Positions 17,207 through 26,922 of a stretch of DNA of 64,000 nt are shown one piece after another (position 1 is the stretch's first letter; each line of letters opens with the position of its first letter). A program made the position numbers and the translations under genes. The stretch spans positions 124,001 through 188,000 of the forward strand of contig NZ_JBJHDO010000011.1 in assembly GCF_050958605.1 (NCBI RefSeq), given 5' to 3'. Origin of the DNA: G016756615 sp050958605. Lineage in GTDB: Bacteria > Pseudomonadota > Alphaproteobacteria > Rhizobiales > Rhizobiaceae. The notes beneath the pieces are model-generated. The model was given only the letters and a program-made list of their open reading frames with translations, ran no database searches and was not told the DNA's origin.

Positions 17207-17238
17207 GCGCCCCCGCGGATCGTTTCCGCGAGGGGCGC
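17207..17238 (+). other. Strong GC hairpin between binding-protein and permease genes
   Basis: GCGCCCCCGCGG (17207-17218) pairs with CCGCG-A-GGGGCGC (17226-17238), a 12-bp stem with one bulged A and a 7-base loop. No T-run follows, so it is not a classical terminator. Such hairpins after binding-protein genes often protect the upstream mRNA from 3' decay and let the binding protein be made in excess. That role is inferred. Confidence 0.6.
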
Positions 17239-17265
17239 CCAGCGAGACCAGGAGAGGCAAGCCCC

Positions 17266-18135
17266 ATGTCCAGTCTGATCTTTCCCGCCGTGCTGAGCGG
17301 CCTGATGATGGGAGCGGTCTATGCGCTTGTGGCGCTGGGGCTGACCCTGATCTACGGCGTGCTGCACATCATCAATTTCGCGCATGGCAGCCTGCTGATG
17401 CTGGCGCTCTATGCGGTCTACTTCCTGCATTTTCATCTCGGCGTCGATCCATACCTCGCCATTCCGCTGATGCTGCCGGTGTTTTTCGGGCTCGGTTATG
17501 CGCTGCAGCGAGGCCTGATCGCGCCAATGAGCGGCGGGTCCGAGCAAAACGTGCTTCTCGTCACGTTGGCGCTGTCGATGATCATCGACAACCTCGCACT
17601 CTATTTCTGGACCTCGAACACCCGCACCATAGACATTCCCTATGCCTATGACACCGTCGAGATCCTCGGGGCGTATCTGCCCCTCGGCCGGGTCATCGGC
17701 TTTGTGGCGGCCCTGGCGGCGGCGCCGCTTCTGTGGCTGTTCATGACGCGCACCCGTACCGGCTCGGCGATCCGCGCCGTCGCGATCGAGAAGCGCGGGG
17801 CCGAGATCGTCGGCATCGAGGTGAACCATTCCTATGCGATTTGCTTCGGCCTCGGCACGGCCTGCGTGGCGCTTGCCGCCTGCCTGTTGCTGCCCACTTT
17901 CTACGTCACGCCCCAGGTCGGCTACACCTTCGTGCTGGTGGCCTTCACCACGGTGGTGCTGGGCGGCATGGGCAGCCTGCCGGGCGCGCTGATCGCGGGG
18001 CTGCTTCTGGGTGTGATCGAGTCGCTTTGCGGCCTCTTCCTGGGTGAAAGCCTCGGCCAGATCGGCATCTTCCTCGCTTTCATCCTGATCCTTCTCTTCA
18101 AACCGTCCGGGCTGCTCGGCAAGAGGGCAAGATGA
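17266..18135 (+). CDS. Branched-chain-type ABC transporter permease (LivH-like)
   Basis: A 289-residue inner-membrane permease with about eight hydrophobic helices. The N-terminal block MMGAVYALVALGLTLIYGVL and FAHGSLLMLALYAVY are the LivH family signature. The C-terminal TTVVLGGMGSLPGALIAGLL contains the EAA-like loop that contacts the ATPases. Its ATGA overlap with the next permease indicates coupled translation. Confidence 0.93.
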   Translation: MSSLIFPAVLSGLMMGAVYALVALGLTLIYGVLHIINFAHGSLLMLALYAVYFLHFHLGVDPYLAIPLMLPVFFGLGYALQRGLIAPMSGGSEQNVLLVTLALSMIIDNLALYFWTSNTRTIDIPYAYDTVEILGAYLPLGRVIGFVAALAAAPLLWLFMTRTRTGSAIRAVAIEKRGAEIVGIEVNHSYAICFGLGTACVALAACLLLPTFYVTPQVGYTFVLVAFTTVVLGGMGSLPGALIAGLLLGVIESLCGLFLGESLGQIGIFLAFILILLFKPSGLLGKRAR

Positions 18136-19112
18136 TGAAACTGCAATCCCTGGGCCAGATCGTCCTGATTGCGGCAGCCCTCCTCTATCTCGTCAGCGTC
18201 TATTTCATGTCCTCTCCGGTCTGGATGGGCTTCACGATAAATGCGCTGATCGTCGTGGTGGTGGCGCTTTCGTGGAACGTCACCGGCGGCTTCGGGGGGC
18301 TCACCTCGTTCGGCCATGCGGCGCTCTACGGCACCGGCGCCTATGCCTCGGCTATTCTCCAGGTGAAATACGGCGTCAACGCCTGGCTTGCCCTCGGCGC
18401 GGGCATCGTTGCCGGCACGGCGATGGGCGCTTTCATCGGCGCGCTCGCCTTCCGCTACGGGCTGAAAGGCTCCTATTTCGCCCTCGTGACGCTCGCCTTC
18501 GCCGAGGTGCTGCGCATCTGCGCCTCCTCCTTCGATTTCACGGGGGGTGGCAGCGGGCTGCAACTGAAGTTGGAACCGGGTCTTTCCACCCTGCAGTTCA
18601 ACGATCGCGCCGTGGTCTACACCATCCTGCTGGCGGTGGTGGCCCTGGTGATGGCGCTGACGGCCCTGCTCAAGTTCTCGCGCTTCGGGGCCTACCTTAT
18701 CGCGGTTCGCGAAAACGAGGACGCGGCGCGGGCGCTGGGGATCGACACCTACCGGATCAAGGTCCAGGCGATGGCGATCGCGGGGGCTTTCGGCGGCCTC
18801 GCCGGGGTGCTTTACCTCCAGCTCTGGCTCTTCATCGACAGCACCGTCGTCTATGGGAGCGCCGTGTCGATCGAAGCGCTGATCGGGCCGATCATCGGCG
18901 GCGCCGGCACCATCTGGGGTCCGCTGCTCGGCACGTTGGGCCTGCATCTCCTCGGCGAAGGAGCCAAGCACCTGCTGTCGAATGCGCCGGGCCTGAACTT
19001 CGTGCTCTATGCCGTCGTGCTGATCTGCGCGCTGCGCTTCCTGCCGCAGGGTCTGATGGGGCTCGCCGCCAGGCTCGGCACCTTCCGCAAGAAGGAGGAC
19101 GACAATGCTTGA
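18132..19112 (+). CDS. Branched-chain-type ABC transporter permease (LivM-like)
   Basis: A 326-residue second permease of the importer. Signature blocks are ALSWNVTGGFGGLTSFGHAA near residue 50, LKGSYFALVTLAFAEVLRI, and RENEDAARALGIDTYRIKV before AGAFGGLAGVLY, the ATPase-contact region of LivM proteins. The C-terminus is charged (GTFRKKEDDNA). It overlaps livG by eight bases. Confidence 0.93.
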   Translation: MMKLQSLGQIVLIAAALLYLVSVYFMSSPVWMGFTINALIVVVVALSWNVTGGFGGLTSFGHAALYGTGAYASAILQVKYGVNAWLALGAGIVAGTAMGAFIGALAFRYGLKGSYFALVTLAFAEVLRICASSFDFTGGGSGLQLKLEPGLSTLQFNDRAVVYTILLAVVALVMALTALLKFSRFGAYLIAVRENEDAARALGIDTYRIKVQAMAIAGAFGGLAGVLYLQLWLFIDSTVVYGSAVSIEALIGPIIGGAGTIWGPLLGTLGLHLLGEGAKHLLSNAPGLNFVLYAVVLICALRFLPQGLMGLAARLGTFRKKEDDNA

Positions 19113-19837
19113 GGTCCGCAACCTTTCGAAAAGCTTCGGCGGCCTCACGGCCGTCAGCAAAGCTTCCCTCGACGTGCCCGAAGGCTCGATCGTCGGCCTT
19201 CTCGGCCCGAACGGCGCGGGCAAAACCACCTGCTTCACCATGATCGCGGGCTTCACCCGGGCGGACGAGGGCACGGTGCGGCTGCGGGGCGAGGACATCA
19301 CAGGCCTGCCGCCGCACCGGATCTGCGCCCTCGGCATGGTCCGCACCTTCCAGATCGTCCAGCCTTTCGCGGGGCTCACCGTTCAGGAAAACATAGCCGT
19401 CGGCGCCTATCTGCATCACCGGGACCGGCGCGAGGCCATGGCGCTCGCCCGCGACGTCGGCACCCGATTGGGCATGGGCGGCGTGCTCGACCAGCCCGCC
19501 TCCTCCTTGACCATCGCCGGGCGCAAGCGGCTCGAACTGGCCCGCGCGCTCGCCACCGACGCGAAGCTCCTGCTGCTCGACGAGGTGATGGCGGGGCTGA
19601 TCCCCTCGGAGGTCAGCGAGATCGTCGGCATCATCCGCCAGATCCGCGACGAGGGACACACCTTCCTGCTGATCGAGCATGTCATGCAGGCTGTGATGAG
19701 CCTTGCCGAAACCGCCTACGTGCTGAACCAGGGCAAGATGATAGCCCATGGAACGCCGCACGAGCTGGTCAAGGACCCGGCCGTTGTCGAGGCCTATCTG
19801 GGCCATGGCGCCGCCGCCCGCCTGCAGGAGGAAAACC

Positions 19838-19845
<8 letters not shown>
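19105..19845 (+). CDS. Branched-chain-type ABC transporter ATPase (LivG-like)
   Basis: A 246-residue ATPase. Walker A is GPNGAGKTTCFTM (about residues 34-46), the Q-loop region includes VRTFQIVQPFAGLTV, and Walker B is LLLLDEVMAGL. The signature motif is the LivG variant SLTIAGRKRLELARAL in place of LSGGQ, which is normal for this branch. The H-loop is LLIEHVMQAVMSLAE. The start MLEVRNLSKSFGG overlaps the permease stop. Its own stop overlaps livF in the same eight-base manner. Confidence 0.93.
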
Positions 19846-20539
<694 letters not shown>

Positions 20540-20599
20540 ACCGGCCGCTCCGGACCGAGCACGGCCCAGGGCGGATGAAATCAACGGAGTATCGGAAAC

Positions 20600-21493
20600 A
20601 TGTCTCTAACCCGCACCCAACGTCTGCGGCAGGCGCTCGCAGGCGGAAGAGCCCTCATGGCTCCCGGCGTCGTCGACGCCATGTATGCCCGCCTGGTGGC
20701 CGAGGCAGGATTCGAGGCCATGTACATGACCGGCGCCGGCACCTCGGCCACGCGTCTCGGTTATCCCGATGTCGGTCTCCTCACCATGACCGAGATGGTG
20801 GACAATGCCACGCGTATCGCCGACGCCTCGGACGTTCCACTGATCGCCGATGCCGATAACGGTTTCGGCGGACCGCTCAATGTGCGCCGGGCGATCCAGC
20901 TCTACGAGCGCGGCGGCGTAGCGGCCGTCCATATCGAGGACCAGGTGCTGCCCAAGCGCTGCGGGCATCTCGCCGGCAAACAGCTCATCTCGGCCGGGGA
21001 CATGGTGGCCAAGGTCAAGGCGGCCGTGGACGCGCGAATAGACGAGAACTTCGTCGTGATCGCCCGCACCGACGCGCTGGCGCTGCATGGCCGCAACGCC
21101 GCTTTCGACCGCGCCGAGATGTATCGCGAGGCCGGCGCCGACGTGATTTTCGTCGAGAGCCCCGGTCCGGACGACCTCCCCCACATCGCGCCGCGTTTCC
21201 CGGGCGTGCCGCTCCTCTACAACATGGCGACCTCGGGCAAGACTCCGTTCCTGACCCGCTCGGAGATCGAGGCGCTGGGCTTCAAGCTGATCATCTATCC
21301 GAATTGGCTGTTGCTGTCGGCCTGCGAGGCGGCGCGCCGCACGCTCGAGGTGCTGAAGAGCGAGGAGACCATCGCTTCGGTCGCGCCGAATGTCATGAGC
21401 TTCAAGCAGTTCTTCGATACCGCCCGCATGGCCGAAATACAGGAGCTGGAAGCCCGCTACGGCACCCCCGAGGAGAGCCGCACCAACTATTGA
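20600..21493 (+). CDS. Isocitrate-lyase / PEP-mutase superfamily C-C lyase
   Basis: A 297-residue (beta/alpha)8 enzyme. The lyase motif KRCGH (residues 119-123) with catalytic C121 is intact, so cleavage is more likely than phosphonomutase chemistry. The Mg-binding acidic strand is PLIADADNGFGGP (about 80-92). Family members of this size include 2-methylisocitrate lyase, 2,3-dimethylmalate lyase and oxaloacetate decarboxylase. Paired with the LeuCD-type hydratase in the same cluster, it could split a substituted malate to a 2-oxoacid plus a carboxylate, as in nicotinate fermentation; that is inference. A nearly perfect GC palindrome (21494-21510) follows the stop codon. Confidence 0.87.
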   Translation: MSLTRTQRLRQALAGGRALMAPGVVDAMYARLVAEAGFEAMYMTGAGTSATRLGYPDVGLLTMTEMVDNATRIADASDVPLIADADNGFGGPLNVRRAIQLYERGGVAAVHIEDQVLPKRCGHLAGKQLISAGDMVAKVKAAVDARIDENFVVIARTDALALHGRNAAFDRAEMYREAGADVIFVESPGPDDLPHIAPRFPGVPLLYNMATSGKTPFLTRSEIEALGFKLIIYPNWLLLSACEAARRTLEVLKSEETIASVAPNVMSFKQFFDTARMAEIQELEARYGTPEESRTNY

Positions 21494-21550
21494 ACGCCCC
21501 CGGGGGGCGTCCGATCGCCTCCCGGCTTGAGAGATGAGGAGGCTAAAGAA

Positions 21551-22951
21551 ATGTCAGTTGTTTCCGCCGAGGGCGTGGAATTCGATTTCGAAATACCGGT
21601 GGTCGTGGTCGGCGCCGGGGCCTGCGGCCTCGTCGCGGCACTTGCCGCCCACGACGCGGGCCAGACGGTGATGGTGCTGGAGCGCGACGAGAATCCGCAA
21701 GGTTCCACCTCGCTTTCCGCCGGGCTGATCCCGGCTCCGTGCACCCGCCTGCAGAAGGAAGCGGGGATAGAGGACAGCCCTGAGTTGTTCACCGCCGATC
21801 TGGTCGCCAAGACCCATGACCGCACGCCACATGACATGGCGCTGGTCGCCGCCCGCGCCGCCGGGCCGATGATCGACTGGCTGATGGAGACGCACGGGAT
21901 CGAATTCGAGCTGGTCACTGGCTTTCTCTATCCCGGCCATTCACGCCTGCGCATGCATGGGCCGAAAAGCCGTACGGGCGCCGATCTCCAACAGGCATTG
22001 CTCGCGGCGGTCTCGAATGCCGGGATCGACCTCATCACCGGTGCCTCTGTCGAGGATCTCTATGCCGACGCCTCGGGCCGCGTGAAGGGAGTCCGCTTCC
22101 GCCGCCCGGACGGGGCGACGGAAAATCTCGGCTGCCAGGCTCTGATCCTGGCCTGCTGCGGCTTTGCCGGCGATCCCGCCATGGTGCGCCAGTATATCCC
22201 CGAAATCGCCGATGCCGAATGCTGTGGCCACACCTCGAACACCGGGGACGCCGTGAAATGGGGACTGGCGCTGCGGGCCGCGATTGCCGACATGGGGGCC
22301 TATCAGGGTCATGGCTCGGTCGCGCATCCCCATTCGCTACCCCTGACCTGGGCGGTCATCACCAAGGGCGGGGTCCTCGTCAACACCGAAGGCAGGCGGT
22401 TTTCTAACGAGATGCGCGGCTATTCGGAACACGGAGCCGAGGTCGCGGCCCAGCCCGGCCACATCGCCTGGGACATCTTCGATTCCCGAGGCGAAGAAGC
22501 CGCGATGGGCTTTTATGACTATCGCGAGATCCGCAAGCTGGGCGCGGTCAAGACCGCCAACACGCTGGAAGAACTGGCAGGCGTCACCGGCCTGCCGTTC
22601 GAGGCGCTCAAAGCCGAATTCGACGCAATCGCCGCCGCCGCCCGCGCGGGCGAGCCGGATCGCTTCGGCCGTCGCTTCACCGAGGACGAATTGCTGAAAA
22701 CGCCCTGGTTCGCGGTCAAGGTCAACGGCGCGCTTTTCCATACCCAGGGCGGGCTGGTCATCGACGAAAACGCTCGGGTGCTGCGCGAGGACGGCTCACC
22801 GCTGCCGAATCTGATGGCCGGTGGCGGTGCCGCTCGCGGCGTCTCGGGCGATTCCAACTACGGCTACCTGTCCGGCAACGGCCTGCTGGCCGCGACCACC
22901 TTCGGCCGTCTGGCCGGGATCAGCGCAGCGCGCATCGTCGCCGAAGGCTGA
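21551..22951 (+). CDS. FAD-dependent reductase/dehydrogenase, fumarate-reductase/KstD-like
   Basis: A 466-residue flavoprotein. The N-terminal dinucleotide-binding motif is VVVGAGACGLVAALAAHDAG, and the C-terminal FAD block is SGNGLLAATTFGRLAG. In between are VLVNTEGRRFSNEM and HTQGGLVIDENARVLRED, as in soluble fumarate reductases and 3-ketosteroid dehydrogenases. It has no signal peptide and no haem motif, so it is a cytoplasmic, stand-alone flavin subunit. It probably reduces or oxidises a C=C bond conjugated to a carboxylate. ATG 21551 with a GAGGAG site was preferred over an open upstream TTG. Confidence 0.83.
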   Translation: MSVVSAEGVEFDFEIPVVVVGAGACGLVAALAAHDAGQTVMVLERDENPQGSTSLSAGLIPAPCTRLQKEAGIEDSPELFTADLVAKTHDRTPHDMALVAARAAGPMIDWLMETHGIEFELVTGFLYPGHSRLRMHGPKSRTGADLQQALLAAVSNAGIDLITGASVEDLYADASGRVKGVRFRRPDGATENLGCQALILACCGFAGDPAMVRQYIPEIADAECCGHTSNTGDAVKWGLALRAAIADMGAYQGHGSVAHPHSLPLTWAVITKGGVLVNTEGRRFSNEMRGYSEHGAEVAAQPGHIAWDIFDSRGEEAAMGFYDYREIRKLGAVKTANTLEELAGVTGLPFEALKAEFDAIAAAARAGEPDRFGRRFTEDELLKTPWFAVKVNGALFHTQGGLVIDENARVLREDGSPLPNLMAGGGAARGVSGDSNYGYLSGNGLLAATTFGRLAGISAARIVAEG

Positions 22952-23013
22952 CGACGTCCCGTCCCGCCGGCTACCGGCCAGCGGGGTGCAATCACTTCCT
23001 ATAGGAGACAGCG

Positions 23014-23787
23014 ATGAAGAAGGTCATGGTGATAGTGCCATTCTCGATGGGGGATGAGGACCTCGCCCGCCGCCAGGCGCAGATGAAAGCGGTGAACCTG
23101 GGCCCGGGGATCGAATTCCACTACCGCCCGGTTCGGGTCGGCCCGAAGAACTACTCCAGCCAGCACGACATGGCGCTCGCCGATTTCTCGATCGTCGATG
23201 CCGGCCTGGACGCGCAGGCCGAGGGCTTCGACGCGGTCTGCATCGACACGATGTCCGACAGCGGAATGTCGATGTTGCGGTCCGTGCTGACGATCCCGGT
23301 CATCGCGCCGGGGCGGCATTCCATGCTTGTCGCCCAGATGCTGGGCGACAAGTTCTCGATCCTCATGATGTGGGATCGGTGGAAGATGCTCTACACCAAA
23401 ACGCTGGGCGAACTCGGCATGGAGCATAAATGCGCCTCCATGCGCTCGATCGGCATCACGCCCGACAACAAGACGCTGCTTTCCGGCAAGGAGGATCAGG
23501 TCTTTCCGCTGCTTCTGGACGCTGCGCGCGCCTGTATAGACAAGGACGGGGCGCAGGTGCTGATCCTCGGCTCGACCACGATGCACGAAGCGCATGCCTG
23601 GCTGTCCGAACGCGTCGGCGTGCCGGTCATCAATCCGGGTCCACTGACCTACAAGCTGGCGTCGATCGCGCTCGACCTGAAGCTCACCCACAGCAAGGCC
23701 ACCTGGCCCGCGCCGCTCACGCCCAAGCACGACATGATCCGCGCCATGGGCGCAGCGGGCGCCGCATTCCTGGAGGGCAACCAATGA
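23014..23787 (+). CDS. Asp/Glu/hydantoin-racemase-fold protein lacking both catalytic Cys (copy 1)
   Basis: A 257-residue protein of the Asp/Glu racemase superfamily, which includes hydantoin and allantoin racemases, maleate isomerase and arylmalonate decarboxylase. Aligning by eye, the first catalytic Cys block of hydantoin racemases (IACFDDPG) appears as IDTMSDSG with Thr at position 79. The second (VLGCAGM) appears as ILGSTTM with Ser at 187. The rest of the fold is intact, with PVIAPGRHSM and VPVINPGPLTYKL. The next gene is a paralogue with the same substitutions. It therefore likely catalyses a different reaction from racemisation, or is a non-enzymatic or heteromeric partner. Confidence 0.82.
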   Translation: MKKVMVIVPFSMGDEDLARRQAQMKAVNLGPGIEFHYRPVRVGPKNYSSQHDMALADFSIVDAGLDAQAEGFDAVCIDTMSDSGMSMLRSVLTIPVIAPGRHSMLVAQMLGDKFSILMMWDRWKMLYTKTLGELGMEHKCASMRSIGITPDNKTLLSGKEDQVFPLLLDAARACIDKDGAQVLILGSTTMHEAHAWLSERVGVPVINPGPLTYKLASIALDLKLTHSKATWPAPLTPKHDMIRAMGAAGAAFLEGNQ

Positions 23788-24560
23788 CCCGTATCCTCGT
23801 CATCGTACCCTTTGCGCTGGATGCAGAGGGCATCCGTAACCGCGAGGCGCAGTCCGGCTATGTGCCGCTGCCGGCGGACTGGGAGCTGACCTATCGCCCA
23901 GTCACCTGCGGGCCCACCTCCTTCATGTCGCCCCACGATTGGGGCCTGATGGACATGGCGATCTTCGAGGCCGGCTGCAGCGCCGGGACCGAGGGTTTCG
24001 ATGCCGTCTGCATCGACACCATGTCCGACAGCGGCATGGTCATGCTGCGGTCGGTTCTGGACATTCCAGTGATCGGCGCGGGCAAGGCCTCCATGCTCTA
24101 TGCCCTCACGCTCGGCAGCAAGTTCTCGGTCCTCGCCCAATGGGAGCCGGCGCTTCCGCGCTACAGGAAGGCGATCCGAGAATACGGATTCGATCGGCAA
24201 TGCGCCTCGGTGCGCAGCTTCGACCAGCCGCCGGACTTCTCGAACCTGCTCGGCGGCAAGGAAGACAAGGTCTTCCCGCGCATGCGCGACGTGGCCATGC
24301 GTTGCATCGAGGAGGACGGCGCGGAGGTGATCTGCCTCGGCTCCACCACCATGCATCAGGCCGGCGAATACCTCGCTGCGCAACTGCCGGTACCCGTGGT
24401 CAATCCGGGCCCGCTCACCTACAAGCTCGTCGAGACCTTCCTCGCCCTGGGGCTGACCCATGGGCGGGAAGCCTATCCCGCTCCGGTCGAGCCCCGGCTC
24501 GACATGCTGCGGGCCATGATGAAGGCCGGCGCGGCCGCCGAGAACGCGGCAAAGGGCTGA
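23784..24560 (+). CDS. Asp/Glu/hydantoin-racemase-fold protein lacking both catalytic Cys (copy 2)
   Basis: A 258-residue paralogue of the preceding gene, collinear almost without gaps. It again carries T79 (CIDTMSDSGMVMLRS) and S187 (CLGSTTMHQAGEYL) in place of the two catalytic cysteines. A shared Cys three residues before T79 (AVCID) is conserved in both copies. The blocks LLGGKEDKVFPRMRDVA and VPVVNPGPLTYKLVETFLAL match copy 1. The ATG overlaps the copy 1 stop (ATGA), so the two are translated together, consistent with a heteromer. Confidence 0.82.
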   Translation: MTRILVIVPFALDAEGIRNREAQSGYVPLPADWELTYRPVTCGPTSFMSPHDWGLMDMAIFEAGCSAGTEGFDAVCIDTMSDSGMVMLRSVLDIPVIGAGKASMLYALTLGSKFSVLAQWEPALPRYRKAIREYGFDRQCASVRSFDQPPDFSNLLGGKEDKVFPRMRDVAMRCIEEDGAEVICLGSTTMHQAGEYLAAQLPVPVVNPGPLTYKLVETFLALGLTHGREAYPAPVEPRLDMLRAMMKAGAAAENAAKG

Positions 24561-24564
24561 CACC

Positions 24565-25971
24565 ATGGAGAGCGCTGCCCGCCGGCTTGCATCGGCCGCC
24601 GCAATAGGTCGTTTCGCGGCGGTGCCGCACGCGGTGCGGGCAGCCTATCGCGACTTCCTCCTGGACACCGTCGCGGTGATGGCGGCAGGGGCGGCGCATC
24701 CCTCCCTGGCGCCGGCCCGGGCGGCCTTTCTCGCCGCGGGCGGAGCCGGGCGGGCCTCGGCCGCGGGTTTCCCCGAAGGGGGTCCTGCCGGGATCGCGGG
24801 CCTGGTCAATGGCGCGGCGATGACGGTGCTGCAATTGCAGGACGGGCATCGCCGGGCGCGCGGCCATCCGATGAGCCATGTGCTACCCGCCGCCCTCGCC
24901 ATTGCCGAGGAGACAGATGCCCCGGCGCCGGCCTTCCTCGACGCGGTGATGGCTGGATACGAGATCTCTGCACGGATCGGCACGGCCTTGGGCGGCATGC
25001 AGCCTCTGCTGCACGACACCGGAACCTTCGGCTGCATCGGCGCGGCGGTGGCGGCGGCGCATCTTTTCGGCCGGGAAGGCGACGAGGCCGGACGCGCCGC
25101 ACTGATCGAGGCGGCGATCGGAAACGCCGCCGCCATCGCCCTTTTTCCCTTCCGCGACACCTGCATGGAAGGGGCCGGCGTCCATCATCTCTTCGTCGGC
25201 CTCGGTGTGCAAAACGGCATCCAGGCGGCCCAGGCGGCATTGGCAGGGCTTTTTCCGTCGCCGGCCACGCTCGAACGTTTCTTTGGACCATGCGCGGGCG
25301 AAGCTTTTGACCCGGGGCTGCTTGCCGACGGCATTGGCGCCGACGGCGCCTGGTCGCGCCACGAGATCGCGGCCGCTTACCTGAAATGGCATCCGGTCTG
25401 TGCCCACCTCGGTCCGATGATCGATTGCATCGAGGCGCTGCGTGAACGTCTCGGCGGCTTCGACCCGGAGCGGATCGACCACGTGCGCGTGCAGATCTAC
25501 GCGACCGCGCTGCAATACGATTCGCCCCGGCCGGAAAGCGACCTTGCCGCACGCTTCAGTTTCCGCCATGCGGCGGCGCTGGCCCTGAGCTTCGGGCCGC
25601 TGCGACACGACAGCTTCTTTCCCGAGCGGTTCCGCCGTCCCGAGATCGAGGATCTTGCCGCGAAAGTCGCGCTGGAGGCCGACCCGCGCCTCGATGCGCT
25701 CTATCCGGCAAACCGGCCGACCCGGGTGACGCTGGTGTTGGCGAACGGGCACGAGGAAAGTGCCGAGGTGCTGGTGCCGAAGGGCGACGGCCCGCGTGCC
25801 CTCACGCGCTTGGATGTCGATGCCAAGGCCGGCCGCCTGATGGACGTCGCCTGGGGCGAGGGCCATGGCGGCATGATCCGTGCCTTGATCGACAGCGTCG
25901 AGAACGCCGCGCCTGCGGACCTGCCCACCCGGCTCGGCCACGCTCTGCGCCATCCTTTCCTAACACCGTAG
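24565..25971 (+). CDS. MmgE/PrpD-family protein
   Basis: A 468-residue protein of the MmgE/PrpD family (2-methylcitrate dehydratase, cis-aconitate decarboxylase, iminodisuccinate epimerase). Family blocks are LLDTVAVMAAG near residue 35, QLQDGHRRARGHPMSHVLPA near 90-110, and YLKWHPVCAHLGPMIDCIEA in the lid-swapped C-terminal half. GHP and KWHPVCAH carry the family's active-site His residues. It starts four bases after the second racemase-fold gene and is the last gene of the plus-strand cluster. It is convergent with gntR. It likely dehydrates or isomerises a branched di- or tricarboxylate; the substrate is unknown. Confidence 0.85.
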   Translation: MESAARRLASAAAIGRFAAVPHAVRAAYRDFLLDTVAVMAAGAAHPSLAPARAAFLAAGGAGRASAAGFPEGGPAGIAGLVNGAAMTVLQLQDGHRRARGHPMSHVLPAALAIAEETDAPAPAFLDAVMAGYEISARIGTALGGMQPLLHDTGTFGCIGAAVAAAHLFGREGDEAGRAALIEAAIGNAAAIALFPFRDTCMEGAGVHHLFVGLGVQNGIQAAQAALAGLFPSPATLERFFGPCAGEAFDPGLLADGIGADGAWSRHEIAAAYLKWHPVCAHLGPMIDCIEALRERLGGFDPERIDHVRVQIYATALQYDSPRPESDLAARFSFRHAAALALSFGPLRHDSFFPERFRRPEIEDLAAKVALEADPRLDALYPANRPTRVTLVLANGHEESAEVLVPKGDGPRALTRLDVDAKAGRLMDVAWGEGHGGMIRALIDSVENAAPADLPTRLGHALRHPFLTP

Positions 25972-25986
25972 TGGCGGGCAGGGATC

Positions 25987-26766
25987 TCAGTCCGGTTGTG
26001 CACCGCCCAGCGAGAAATCCTTGCCCTGTTCCCGCTTCAGCGAAACCCGATATTCGTAGCGGTCCGCGCAGTAGAGAATCTCGGCCGCGTAGAACGGGGT
26101 CATCTCGGCATTGAAGAACAGCCGGTTCACCCGCATCAGCGGTGCGCCGATCGGGATTTCGAGATGCTGGGCGGCATATTCGTCGGCAAGGGTCGCGGTC
26201 AGTGTCTGCTCGACCTGCTCGACCACGGCGCCCGTTCGCTGGACGAGATCGATCATATTGGTCGTCGCCAGGTCCTGGCGGCGCAGCGTACCCCCGACCT
26301 CGGGCAGCAGATAGGCCATCGAAAGCGAATAGGGCTTGCGGTCGAGCAGGCGTACCCGCACCGAGCGCACCAGTTCGTCGGTGGGAGGCACCCCCATCTG
26401 CACGCAGATTCGCGGCGGCGCCTCGCCTCGGTCGAGGCTGACGACTTTCAGCCGCGTGCTCTGCCCCACGGCGTTCAGGTAGCTGAACAGGCCGTTGATG
26501 TTGGATACCACCGCACGGTTGAACCTGTTCTTCTGGCCGCGGTCGTTGACGAAGGTGCCGCGTCCCCGCGTACGGGTAACGAGGCCTTCCGTGGTCAGCA
26601 TTTCCATCGCTTTGCGGATAGTGATGCGGCTGACGGAAAAGCTTTCGGCCAGTTCGGCCTCGCTCGGAACCGGGATGTCGCTGCGATAATAGCCATTGAC
26701 GATCCGCTCGCGCATGACCGCGTAAATCCGATGATAGAGCGGAGTCGGCGAGTTCGTCTCGAGCAT
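25987..26766 (-). CDS. GntR-family (HutC/UTRA) transcriptional regulator
   Basis: A 259-residue regulator. The N-terminal winged helix (residues 8-75) contains PSEAELAESFSVSRITIRKA and the wing GLVTRTRGRGTFV. The C-terminal UTRA ligand domain (about 95-245) contains LVRSVRVRLLDRKPYSLSMA and ATLADEYAAQHLEI. It is convergent with the MmgE/PrpD gene. It is the natural candidate to control the locus. A 12-base motif in its own promoter recurs upstream of the adjacent dehydrogenase gene. The effector is unknown. Confidence 0.92.
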   Translation of the reverse strand: MLETNSPTPLYHRIYAVMRERIVNGYYRSDIPVPSEAELAESFSVSRITIRKAMEMLTTEGLVTRTRGRGTFVNDRGQKNRFNRAVVSNINGLFSYLNAVGQSTRLKVVSLDRGEAPPRICVQMGVPPTDELVRSVRVRLLDRKPYSLSMAYLLPEVGGTLRRQDLATTNMIDLVQRTGAVVEQVEQTLTATLADEYAAQHLEIPIGAPLMRVNRLFFNAEMTPFYAAEILYCADRYEYRVSLKREQGKDFSLGGAQPD

Positions 26767-26779
26767 TTTGACAATAACC

Positions 26780-26827
26780 TCACGCCAAAGGGCAGACCTT
26801 ACACAACCCGAAACGGCAACAAGTCAA
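26780..26827 (-). promoter_or_regulatory. gntR promoter with candidate operator
   Basis: On the minus strand, TTGACT (26827-26822) and TGTAAG (26803-26798), 18 bp apart, form a plausible promoter. CCTTTGGCGTGA (26791-26780) lies between the -10 box and the ATG at 26766. The same 12 bases occur upstream of the neighbouring dehydrogenase gene (27906-27895). A repressor bound here would block its own transcription. The function is inferred from the repetition and position. Confidence 0.45.
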
Positions 26828-26922
26828 CAGCTTCCGGGCGCCTCGCTCCGCCTCGGAATGGGCCGACTGGCGAAAAAGTGCAGCCTGAGCAGATTCGAGG
26901 GGCGCCCCACGAATGAACCTGC

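Noticed and set aside
13660..17829. A 1389-codon open frame on the minus strand
   Set aside because: It runs antisense to the deacetylase, LeuC, LeuD, LivK and LivH genes, which have clear family motifs. Such long antisense frames arise from GC-rich codon bias. Its translation is His/Asp/Arg-rich with no fold-like pattern.
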